Origin: Sphingomonas jejuensis
GTDB lineage: Bacteria; Pseudomonadota; Alphaproteobacteria; Sphingomonadales; Sphingomonadaceae
Length of the DNA stretch: 64,000 nt
Assembly: GCF_011927695.1 (NCBI RefSeq)
Contig: NZ_JAATJE010000002.1
Location: 358,001 to 422,000 of the forward strand
Reading direction: 5' to 3'
Positions 52,063 to 59,560 of this stretch are shown piece by piece. The position numbers and the translations under genes are program-made. The stretch's first letter is position 1. Each line of letters begins with the position of its first letter. Under the pieces are notes generated by a model. It did no database searches and was not told the DNA's origin. It was given only the letters and a program-made list of their open reading frames with translations.

Positions 52063-52503
52063 TCAGCCGCGCTTCAGCCTGCCAATCAGGGCGTCCAGCG
52101 CCTGCAGGAACCGCGACCGGTCCGTCTTCGAGAAGGGCGCGGGCCCGCCGACAACGTCCCCGCCGGCGCGGAGATCGGCCATGATCGCTCGGGTGGCGAT
52201 GGCCGTGCCGATGCTTGCGGTGGTGAACGGCTTGCCGGTGGGCGCAAGCACGCTCGCCCCTGCCTTCAGGCAGCGGTCGGCGAGCAGGATGTCCGCGGTG
52301 ACGACGGCAGAGCGCGCATCCGACGCCTCGGCAATCCAGTCATCGGCGGCATCGAAGCCGTCGCCGACCACCACCCGCTCGACCAGCGGATGGCCCGGGA
52401 CCCGCAACCGGCTGTTGCTGACGATCATTACGGGGACGGCGTGGCGCCAGACGACGCGGTAGATCTCGTCCTTCACCGGGCAGGCGTCCGCATCGACCAG
52501 CAC
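52063..52503 (-). CDS. YaiI/YqxD family protein (DUF188)
   Basis: A 146-residue protein with a PIN-like nuclease-related fold. VLVDADACPVKDEIYRVV opens it, the motif VGDGFDAADDWIAE and VVTADILLADRCLKAG hold the acidic residues, and APTGKPFTTASIGTAIATRA is the family-specific stretch. GTG 52503 is taken as the start; the frame is open a few codons further upstream. The activity is unproven. Confidence 0.85.
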   Translation of the reverse strand: MLVDADACPVKDEIYRVVWRHAVPVMIVSNSRLRVPGHPLVERVVVGDGFDAADDWIAEASDARSAVVTADILLADRCLKAGASVLAPTGKPFTTASIGTAIATRAIMADLRAGGDVVGGPAPFSKTDRSRFLQALDALIGRLKRG

Positions 52504-52535
52504 GCGGACACCGCGTCCGGAGGCGGCAGGGTCGA

Positions 52536-52967
52536 TCAGACCGCCACCTCGCCCTCATCCTCGCCATCCCAATAATGAAGCCGTTCGGCCCTCACATGGA
52601 TCATCACCAGGCCGGGCGTGTCGACGCCGTCCTTGAACCAGCGTTCCAGGTCGGGCGTCCAGTGCGCCTCGAAGGTCGCCTTGTCGCGGACGATGTCCGC
52701 CCGGCCCTCCACCGCCACGAAGAAGGGACGCATTCCGAGCATGCCGGACTTGCCCTGGAAGCTGAGGCCGACATGCGGATCGCGGCCGATGTCGGCCACC
52801 ATGCGGGTGTCGTCGGTGGTGAAGAACCAGCTGTCGCCGTCATAGTCGACGTCACCATTGTTGCTCATCGGGCGGGCGCCGATGCTGCCGTCCTCCGCCT
52901 TGCTGTTGAGCATGGCGAAGTCGATATCCTTCATCGCCTTGGCGACATCGGCGAGGGTCTTGGGCAC
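52536..52967 (-). CDS. Pyridoxamine 5-phosphate oxidase-fold general stress protein
   Basis: A 143-residue flavin-binding split barrel protein. It has KDIDFAMLNSKAEDGSIGAR near 13-32, RPMSNNGDVDYDGDSWFFTT and HVGLSFQGKSGMLGMRPFF VAVEG in adjacent parts. Related proteins (group 26 general stress, PPOX class) bind FMN or F420. GTG 52967 has AAGGAG 7 bases upstream. It ends 32 bases upstream of the DUF188 start on the same strand. Confidence 0.85.
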   Translation of the reverse strand: MPKTLADVAKAMKDIDFAMLNSKAEDGSIGARPMSNNGDVDYDGDSWFFTTDDTRMVADIGRDPHVGLSFQGKSGMLGMRPFFVAVEGRADIVRDKATFEAHWTPDLERWFKDGVDTPGLVMIHVRAERLHYWDGEDEGEVAV

Positions 52968-53024
52968 GGGCGCGCTCCTTTGCTGTTGCCCATGCTCAAC
53001 GCGCCGCCTGCCGGTTGGAGCCGA

Positions 53025-54476
53025 TCAGAACAGCCCCGGCACCTCGCGCTGCGCCGTGGTTGGCCGATCGGGGCTGAGCAGCAACTGCTCCCGCTCAATC
53101 CGCGCCGACTGCCCCTGGACACCTTCCCCGGCGATGCGGGTGCAGGCGCGGCCGGCGATGAAGTCGATCGACCGGGCGATCGATGCCTCGCGCGGATCGC
53201 CGAGCGGGAAGGACGCATCGTCGGCGGCGGCGCAGCTGTTGGCGACCTTGCTGGCGAGCCCATCATAATAGTCGCCCTGGCGGTCGCGGTTCTGCGTGGC
53301 GAACGCCACCACGCGCAGCCGATCGTCACACGCGCTCCGGTCGAGCGCGATCTGGCCGACCGGCTTGCCGTAGGTGTTGGTGCCGACCAGCGCCAGGTTC
53401 TGCCCGAGATAGGGGATGAAGGCGTTGATCACGAGCTCGCTGGCGGACGCCGTGCCACCGCGGCCGATGAAGGACACGCGGGTGGGCGCGATCGAGTCGG
53501 AACGCTGCTGGAAGAAGCGCGTGCTGTTCTGCGCGGACTTCTCCGGCCGGAAGGTGGTGTAGGAGAACACGTCCGAGCTGAAGCGATCGCGCGCCATCAG
53601 GTCGCCGATCAGCTCGGCCACCCGCACCAGGCCGCCGCCATTGTAGCGCAGGTCGAACACGATCTCCGTCACGCCCTCCGCCCGGAAGCGGGCAAAGGCG
53701 TTGCGCAGCGGCTGCTCCGCCGTGTCGATGAAGGTCCGCAGGTTGATGTAGCCGATGCGGCGTCCCTCCTGCTCGATGACGCGAACGCCGTAGCGCGGCG
53801 ACACGGCCGGCAGTTCGAAGTCCGCCTTGGTGACCGTCACCTGCCGCGTGCCGCCGTCGGTGCCGCGGATGGCGAGCACGCGCGCCGTGCCCGCCGTGCT
53901 CGGCCCCAGCGCGTCGACGATCGCCTGCGTGCCGCCCGATGAATAGAGATCGGCAATCGTCCGCACCGGTCCGCCGACCGGGCCGACGCCGGTGATTACC
54001 GTGCCCCGGTCGATCCCGGCGGCGAGCGCGGGACCGTTCTCGAACCCTTCAAGCACGGTCAGGCTGGTGGTGCCATATTCCAGCCGAACGCCGAAGCCGG
54101 CGGTCTGGCCGGACGAATAATAGGCGTTCTCCTCCGCGATCGACGTCACATAGGTGAAGAAGCGGTCGCGCCGCTGGGCCCGTGCCGTTGCCGTCAGAGC
54201 GTCCACATAGTCGGAGAGCGTCGCATAGGCGGCAGGATCGAGCGATGCCGGCAGCGTTTCGGGGAACAGATACCATTCGCGCATCTGCGCGGTGACCCAG
54301 TCCTGCCGGGCCCGGAGCGAGCAGGTGGCCGTAGGGGCCGGCGTTGAGGGCGTGGGGCTGGTCTGCGTCGGTGTCGGCGTCGTGCCCACCAGGGCATTGC
54401 CGCCACCGCCACCACCGCCGCACCCCGACAGCAACGCGCCCACACTGATCAACGCAACGAAACGCCGTGCCTTCAT
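53025..54476 (-). CDS. S41 family peptidase, predicted lipoprotein
   Basis: Periplasmic C-terminal processing-type protease of 483 residues. A lipobox LLSGC puts the lipid anchor at Cys19, followed by a Gly run and a Thr/Pro linker to about 50. A PDZ-like region lies at about 130-220. The catalytic Ser is in GRGGTASASELV and the Lys in NTYGKPVGQ, the Ser-Lys pair of S41. The Cys-containing tail (DRSACDD, ANSCAA, GRACTR) is unusual and may be disulfide bonded. The physiological substrate is unknown. Confidence 0.9.
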   Translation of the reverse strand: MKARRFVALISVGALLSGCGGGGGGGNALVGTTPTPTQTSPTPSTPAPTATCSLRARQDWVTAQMREWYLFPETLPASLDPAAYATLSDYVDALTATARAQRRDRFFTYVTSIAEENAYYSSGQTAGFGVRLEYGTTSLTVLEGFENGPALAAGIDRGTVITGVGPVGGPVRTIADLYSSGGTQAIVDALGPSTAGTARVLAIRGTDGGTRQVTVTKADFELPAVSPRYGVRVIEQEGRRIGYINLRTFIDTAEQPLRNAFARFRAEGVTEIVFDLRYNGGGLVRVAELIGDLMARDRFSSDVFSYTTFRPEKSAQNSTRFFQQRSDSIAPTRVSFIGRGGTASASELVINAFIPYLGQNLALVGTNTYGKPVGQIALDRSACDDRLRVVAFATQNRDRQGDYYDGLASKVANSCAAADDASFPLGDPREASIARSIDFIAGRACTRIAGEGVQGQSARIEREQLLLSPDRPTTAQREVPGLF

Positions 54477-54535
54477 GGACTTATCTCCCGTCGCCGCAGC
54501 CTAGCGGCACGAACGGAGCCTGTCAGGCACAATCA

Positions 54536-54976
54536 TCATGAAGGATGACTGAAGCCGAGCAGCGACAGCGTCGCGCCGTCGCGCCTGCCGCCGAACAGGA
54601 TGTCGAGCACCGCGGCGGGCGCGGATCCGCCGCCTGCCGCCTCGAACAGGGTGGCGCTCGACCGGAGCTTCATGGCGTCGACCGGGCCCATCAGCCGGTC
54701 CGCGTCGGCACCAGCGGGTGATTGCGCCGCGGCCTCCATCGCCGCAACCAGCCGGTCGCCGAGCAGCGGATGCGCCAGGTAGGAGCGCGCCTCGTCCAGA
54801 TCGGCGATGGCGTAATGGCGCGCGGTCTCGCTTCGGCCCAGCCCGGCGAGCTGCGGGAAGACGAACCACATCCAGTGGGTGCGCTTCTCGCCCCGGCGGA
54901 GCTCGGACATGGCCTGGTCGAAGACGCCGTCCGCCTGGGCATCAACGAAGCGCTGCAGCCTGTCGACCACCGACAC
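54536..54976 (-). CDS. DUF1810 family protein
   Basis: A 146-residue protein with the typical start RLQRFVDAQADGVFDQAMSE and RRGEKRTHWMWFVFPQLAGL, where the HWMWFVFPQ block is the family hallmark. ARHYAIADLDEARSYLAHPL and DAMKLRSSATLFEAA follow. The function is not known. It is divergent from the DUF892 gene across 94 bases. Confidence 0.87.
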   Translation of the reverse strand: MSVVDRLQRFVDAQADGVFDQAMSELRRGEKRTHWMWFVFPQLAGLGRSETARHYAIADLDEARSYLAHPLLGDRLVAAMEAAAQSPAGADADRLMGPVDAMKLRSSATLFEAAGGGSAPAAVLDILFGGRRDGATLSLLGFSHPS

Positions 54977-55070
54977 CCTCCCAGCCGAAAATCATGATCT
55001 GCCAGCAACTTCCGCGGACCCGGCACGTTCCGGCCGAACGATCCCCCGTTGCAAGCCAAGGAGCAAGACC

Positions 55071-55580
55071 ATGGGCCTGTTCACCAAGGACATCGAGACG
55101 CTGCACGACCTTTATGTGCATCAGCTGCAGGACGTTTATTACGCCGAGCATCAGATCACCAAGGCGCTGCCAACCATGATCGGCAAGGCGACCAACCCGC
55201 AGCTGAAGGCAGGTTTCGAGCAGCACCTGCGCGAGACCGAGGGTCAGATCGCTCGGCTGGAGCAGGTGTTCCAGCTGCACGGCCTGTCGCCCAAGGCCGT
55301 CACCTGCCCGGCGATCGACGGCATCATCAAGGAAGCCAACGAGGTGGCGGGCGACATCGCCGACAAGCAGGTTCTGGACGCGGCACTGACCGCATCGGCG
55401 CAGGCCGTCGAGCATTACGAGATCACCCGGTACGGCACGCTGATCGCCTGGGCGGAGCAGATGGGCCATGCGGAGGCAGCGGCGCTGCTCGGCGAGACGC
55501 TGGCCGAGGAGAAGGCGACGGACGACAAGCTGACCCAGCTGGCGTCCTCCGCGATCAACCGTCAGGCCGAACTGGCCTGA
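55071..55580 (+). CDS. DUF892 (YciE/YciF-type) ferritin-like protein
   Basis: A four-helix ferritin-like stress protein, 169 residues. LFTKDIETLHDLYVHQLQDV near 3-22, QHLRETEGQIARLEQVFQLH and VEHYEITRYGTLIAWAEQMG carry the Glu and His residues expected for a di-metal site. Related YciF is induced by general stress. AAGGAG is present before ATG 55071. A strong hairpin follows. Confidence 0.9.
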   Translation: MGLFTKDIETLHDLYVHQLQDVYYAEHQITKALPTMIGKATNPQLKAGFEQHLRETEGQIARLEQVFQLHGLSPKAVTCPAIDGIIKEANEVAGDIADKQVLDAALTASAQAVEHYEITRYGTLIAWAEQMGHAEAAALLGETLAEEKATDDKLTQLASSAINRQAELA

Positions 55581-55585
55581 CCCCG

Positions 55586-55619
55586 AGCGCGGGCGGGCGC
55601 CCCGGCGCTCGCCCGCGCT
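55586..55619. terminator. Bidirectional terminator hairpin
   Basis: AGCGCGGGCG... pairs with ...CGCCCGCGCT over about 14 bases (55586-55599 with 55606-55619), with one G-T pair. It occupies the gap between the convergent DUF892 and peroxiredoxin genes. Confidence 0.7.
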
Positions 55620-55623
55620 TTGC

Positions 55624-56157
55624 CTAGCGGCGCGCGTCCGCCAGGCGCTGGACCGCCGCAAGCGTCTGCGTGATGTGGGTGCGTGGATTGCGGTCCTCGT
55701 GCGCGAGCACGACGCGACCATCCTGACCAATGACATAGGAGATGCGGTTGGCGCGGCTGCCGTCGCCCAGTGCCGCGTCATAGGCGCGGATGGTGGCGGC
55801 GGGGGCGGTTGCGACGGCAAAGCGGTCGCGGCATTCCTCCCGGCTGAAGCGGGTCAGCGTCGGCAGGTCATCCGCCGACATGCCGATCACCGTCGCGCCG
55901 GCGCGCCGGAACTCGTCCGTCGCCTCGGCGAACGCATTCGCCTCGATGGTGCAGCCCTGGGTGAAGGCGGCCGGGTAGAAGTAAAGCACCACGGGCCCGC
56001 GACGGAGCGCCGCGGCAAGATTGAAGCGGAAGGGACGACCGGCCAGGGCGCCCTGCGTCCGGATCTCGGGCGCCCGCGCGCCGATGGGCAGCGCGGCGTT
56101 GGCAGCGGTGGCGGGCATCAGGCAGGCCGCGGCGGCGGCAAGAAGGGCAAGGCGCAT
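55624..56157 (-). CDS. Exported peroxiredoxin (AhpC/TSA fold, BCP-like)
   Basis: A 177-residue thioredoxin-fold protein with a signal peptide (MRLALLAAAAACLMPATAAN). The peroxidatic Cys lies in YPAAFTQGCTIEANAFAE, corresponding to the PxxxTxxC motif with Thr kept. The second Cys of BCP, five residues later, is replaced by Asn; another Cys lies further on in SREECRDRF. It may work as a 1-Cys enzyme in the periplasm. Confidence 0.85.
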   Translation of the reverse strand: MRLALLAAAAACLMPATAANAALPIGARAPEIRTQGALAGRPFRFNLAAALRRGPVVLYFYPAAFTQGCTIEANAFAEATDEFRRAGATVIGMSADDLPTLTRFSREECRDRFAVATAPAATIRAYDAALGDGSRANRISYVIGQDGRVVLAHEDRNPRTHITQTLAAVQRLADARR

Positions 56158-56272
56158 CAGGTGAACTCCGGCGTTGTGCCGGGAGCTTAGCGCATCGGGC
56201 GCGGCGTGCCAGAGGCCTCGGCGTCGGAGAGAGCGCCTGCGACCTCCGGCACGACCGGCCGGGTCGCCCGCA

Positions 56273-56383
56273 TCAGGCGATCGAGCGGACGGCGGTGTTG
56301 TTCATGGCGGGCGCAACGGCGGCGCCGACAACGTTGGCCGACAGCATCAGGGCGGCAACGGCGGCGAAAACAGTGCGGATCAT
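56273..56383 (-). CDS. Small predicted secreted peptide (36 residues)
   Basis: A short gene with ATG 56383, AAGGGAG 8 bases upstream and TGA at 56273. The product starts MIRTVFAAVAALMLSANVVG, a signal-peptide-like sequence, leaving about 15 mature residues ending NNTAVRSIA. It lies in an otherwise empty 457-base gap (56158-56614) between the peroxiredoxin and zincin genes; the remainder of that gap shows nothing recognisable. Confidence 0.4.
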   Translation of the reverse strand: MIRTVFAAVAALMLSANVVGAAVAPAMNNTAVRSIA

Positions 56384-56614
56384 GGTGGTCACTCCCTTTG
56401 TCCCGCCGGACCATCCGGCCGGGATGCAAGGGACTTTGCATGGCCCGTGCCAAATCGCGCGATGCCTCGTTTACCGCGATTTTTTCCGTTATCTGCGGGT
56501 AAAGACCCGCCTTGCATGCCCGATGAGTTGGCGAATTCCACCAAGCGCTGGCGAAAGCCGCCGACCCTTGCCGCCCCACTGGTGAACCGACCGGAGACGC
56601 AGTAGGTCAGCGCG

Positions 56615-57022
56615 ATGCCTGGAACCATCCCGCCGTCCGCCGACGACATCGAGGCGATCGCCCTGGCGACGCTGCTGTCGCTGCCGCCCCTGTTCGGCGA
56701 CCATCTGGGCGACGTGGTGCTCCGCGTGGAGGAGTTCGCGACGGAGGACGTGCTGGACGAGCTCGCGATCGACGATCCCTTTGCGCTCACCGGCCTTTAT
56801 ACCGGCCGGCCGATCGGCGAGAAGACGAGCGGGGACACGGGCGCGCTGCCGGACATGATCCACCTGTATCGCCGGCCAATCCTGGACGAGTGGATCGAGC
56901 GCGACATTCCGCTGGAGACGCTGGTCTCGCACGTGCTCATCCACGAAGTGGGGCATCATTTCGGCTTGAGCGACGAGGACATGGACGCGCTGGAGCAAGA
57001 GGCGGCGGACGCGGAGCGGTGA
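56615..57022 (+). CDS. Zincin-like metallopeptidase family protein
   Basis: A 135-residue protein of the small zincin group. The zinc site is HVLIHEVGHHFGLSDEDMDA near 109-128, an HExxHxxG-type motif. The N-terminus DDIEAIALATLLSLPPLFGD and LYTGRPIGEKTSGDTGALPD are family typical. A substrate is not known. Its last bases overlap the GTG start of ccmA, suggesting co-expression. Confidence 0.85.
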   Translation: MPGTIPPSADDIEAIALATLLSLPPLFGDHLGDVVLRVEEFATEDVLDELAIDDPFALTGLYTGRPIGEKTSGDTGALPDMIHLYRRPILDEWIERDIPLETLVSHVLIHEVGHHFGLSDEDMDALEQEAADAER

Positions 57023-57582
57023 CGGCCGCGCTTCTGGAGCTGACCGGCGTCGCCTGTCGCCGCGGCGGCCGGATGCTGTTCCAGGACGTGTCGCTCACGC
57101 TGTCGGCCGGCGAGGCGTTGCTGGTCACCGGCGCCAACGGCAGCGGCAAATCCTCTTTGTTGCGGATCATCGCCGGGCTGCTTCGGCCAAGTGCCGGTCA
57201 GGTCAGCCGCGAAGGGAGGATCGCCTTCGCGGACGAGCGTCACGCCCTGGACGATGCCGCACCGCTTTCGGTCGCGCTGGCCCGCTGGGCGGCGCTGGAT
57301 CGCAACCCGACGACGTCGTTGGACGCCGTCGGCCTCCAGGATTTGGGGATGCTGCCCGTTCGGCTCCTGTCCACCGGCCAACGGCGACGGGCGGCGCTGG
57401 CCCGGGTGATGGCGACGGGGGCCCCGCTGTGGATCCTCGACGAGCCGGATCTGGGCCTTGATGCGGAGGGCTGCCACCTGCTGGAGCGGCGGATTGCGGC
57501 GCACCGCGCCGCCGGCGGTGCGGCGATCGTCGCCAGCCACCGGGCGCTGGACCTGCCCGGCGCGGCTGGGTTGCGGCTGTGA
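57019..57582 (+). CDS. ccmA: Cytochrome c maturation ABC transporter ATPase CcmA
   Basis: ATPase of the CcmABCD complex that releases holo-CcmE in c-type cytochrome maturation. 187 residues. Walker A is VTGANGSGKSSLLRIIAGLL near 37-56, the signature LSTGQRRRAALARVMA replaces LSGGQ as is usual for CcmA, and Walker B is WILDEPDLGLD. GTG start overlaps the zincin gene; the stop overlaps ccmB. Confidence 0.92.
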   Translation: MTAALLELTGVACRRGGRMLFQDVSLTLSAGEALLVTGANGSGKSSLLRIIAGLLRPSAGQVSREGRIAFADERHALDDAAPLSVALARWAALDRNPTTSLDAVGLQDLGMLPVRLLSTGQRRRAALARVMATGAPLWILDEPDLGLDAEGCHLLERRIAAHRAAGGAAIVASHRALDLPGAAGLRL

Positions 57583-58229
57583 GGGCCTTTGCTCACATCA
57601 TGATCGGCCAGGCGCGGACCGGGCTGGTCGGGGGCGGCGCGGTGATGTGCGTGCTTTTCTTCCTGCTGGTCGCGACCTTGTTTCCCTTCGCTGTCGGGCC
57701 GGACGCAGCCCTGCTGTCGCGGATCGCAGGCGGCCTGCTGTGGACGGCCGCGCTGCTCGCGGCGCTGCTTCCGGTGGGCACTCTGGTGGAGGACGACCGC
57801 GCCGCCGGGATCCTCGACCAATATGCCGCGCGCGGGATCGGCGACGAAGTGGTGGCGGCCGCCAAGATGGCCGGCCACTGGCTGAGCTTCGGCCCGGCGC
57901 TGATGCTTGCGGCGCTGCCCGCGGCCGCCTTGCTGCGGATGGACGGCGACGTGCTGCTGCGGCTGGAGATCGGCCTGCTGATCGGCACCCCCGGCCTGGC
58001 CGCGCTGACGCTGGTGGTTGCCTGCGTGACGAGCGGCCTGCGCGGGACCGGCGCGCTTTCCGGATTGCTGATGCTGCCGCTTGCCGTGCCGATCCTGATC
58101 TTCGGCGCGGGGATGGTCGGAACCGACGATCCGTCCGCGGCCCGGCTGCTGGGGGCGGTGTCGCTGCTGTTCGCGGGTGCCGCACCGTTTGCGGCGGGCG
58201 CGGCGCTGCGCGCCGGGCGCGGCGGCTAG
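57579..58229 (+). CDS. ccmB: Cytochrome c maturation permease CcmB
   Basis: Membrane partner of CcmA with six helices, 216 residues. It begins MRAFAHIMIGQARTGLVGGG and has GLLWTAALLAALLPVGTLVE, ILDQYAARGIGDEVVAAAKM and ATRLLGAVSLLFAG-like C-terminal sequence. GTG 57579 overlaps ccmA. The other ccm genes are not next to it: a convergent ubiquinone hydroxylase gene follows, sharing the CTAG stop bases. Confidence 0.92.
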   Translation: MRAFAHIMIGQARTGLVGGGAVMCVLFFLLVATLFPFAVGPDAALLSRIAGGLLWTAALLAALLPVGTLVEDDRAAGILDQYAARGIGDEVVAAAKMAGHWLSFGPALMLAALPAAALLRMDGDVLLRLEIGLLIGTPGLAALTLVVACVTSGLRGTGALSGLLMLPLAVPILIFGAGMVGTDDPSAARLLGAVSLLFAGAAPFAAGAALRAGRGG

Positions 58230-59464
58230 ACCGGGAGCCCCTGCAGCAGGCAGGGGAGCTGCCCGGCCTCGCCGCGCGCCTCCGCCATGAACCGCCGCTT
58301 CAGCACGGGCGCGCGCTGCACGAGGCCGAGGCCGGCGCGGCGGATGGCCGAAGCCGTTCGACCGGGCACCCCGAACAGCCGCGCCAAGCCGTCGGTCGCG
58401 GTCGCGACGGCGAGCGTGTCAAGCGCGCGCCACCGCTCGTAGCGCGCAAGGAGCTGGCGATCGCCGAGGTCCATGCCCAGCCGCGCGCCTTCGACCAGCA
58501 CCTGCGTCAGCGCAGCGACGTCGCGGAAGCCGAGGTTCAACCCCTGCCCGGCGATCGGATGGATGCCGTGCCCGGCATCGCCCACCAGCGCCAGCCGCTC
58601 GGCCGTGATCCGAGCGGCATGGTGGAAGCCGAGCGGATAGGTGGAGCGCGGACCGGCAACGCGCAGCGCGCCCAGCATCCGCCCCATGCGCTTGCCGGCC
58701 TCATCCAGGAACGCGCGATCGCCCAGCCGCAGCATGGCGGGACCGTCGCTGGCCTTCACCGTCCACACCAGCGCGGAGCGATGCCCGTCGGCATCGTCCG
58801 GCAGCGGCAGCAGCGCGAACGGCCCGGCCGGATAGAAGATCTCGTGCGCGACGCCGCCGTGCGGCAGCTCATGCCCGATCGCCGCGATGATCGCCTGGTG
58901 GTCGTAGGACCAGCGCGCCACTGCGATGCCCGCTGCCTCGCGCGACGGGGAGCGCCGACCTTCGGCGCCGATCAGGAGCGGCGCGGCCACGTGCCGCCCG
59001 TCCGACAGCGTGGCGGTGACGCCCGCCTCCGTCCGGCGAACATCCGCCGCGCTTGTTTCGAGCCGCAGGTCGAGCGCGGGCGCCTCGTCGGCGGCCTGGT
59101 GGAGCGCCTGCCGCAGCGCCCGGTTCTCGTACATGACACCCAGGGGGCCGCTGCCGGGATCCGGATCGAAGTCGAGCACACCCGGCGCCAGGCCGTCCGA
59201 GACGCGGATCGACGCGATCGGGCAGCCGAGACCCGCCAGCCTGGGGGAGACGCCGATCGCATCCAGCATGCGCCCGCTCGCGCTCGCCACGGCGGAGGCG
59301 CGGCCATCGAAGCCGGGGCGCAGCACATCCTCCCGCCGGGCCGGATCGACGATGATGCTGGAGATGCCATGCGCATCCAGCGCCAGGCCAAGGGTGAGCC
59401 CCACCAGTCCGCCGCCCAGGATCAGGACATCTGCGCGGTCGATGCTTTGCGTCATGACCTTCAT
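58226..59464 (-). CDS. UbiH/COQ6-type FAD-dependent hydroxylase
   Basis: Ring hydroxylase of ubiquinone synthesis, 412 residues. FAD-binding motif DVLILGGGLVGLTLGLALDA near 12-31, the RASAVASASGRMLDAIG stretch with the UbiH signature, and the second FAD motif RLALVGDAGHGIHPIAGQGL (GDAxHxxxPxxGQG) near 290-310. Which ring position it hydroxylates cannot be told here. ATG 59464 or 59455 could start it. Confidence 0.9.
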   Translation of the reverse strand: MKVMTQSIDRADVLILGGGLVGLTLGLALDAHGISSIIVDPARREDVLRPGFDGRASAVASASGRMLDAIGVSPRLAGLGCPIASIRVSDGLAPGVLDFDPDPGSGPLGVMYENRALRQALHQAADEAPALDLRLETSAADVRRTEAGVTATLSDGRHVAAPLLIGAEGRRSPSREAAGIAVARWSYDHQAIIAAIGHELPHGGVAHEIFYPAGPFALLPLPDDADGHRSALVWTVKASDGPAMLRLGDRAFLDEAGKRMGRMLGALRVAGPRSTYPLGFHHAARITAERLALVGDAGHGIHPIAGQGLNLGFRDVAALTQVLVEGARLGMDLGDRQLLARYERWRALDTLAVATATDGLARLFGVPGRTASAIRRAGLGLVQRAPVLKRRFMAEARGEAGQLPCLLQGLPV

Positions 59465-59560
59465 CTAGGCGCAAGTGCCGCGGGGCGAAAGCGTCTCGCT
59501 TGACGTTGGAGTCACCGGGCGCGATCTTGGGCGGCGGAACATAGGGCAAACGGGGCGGGC

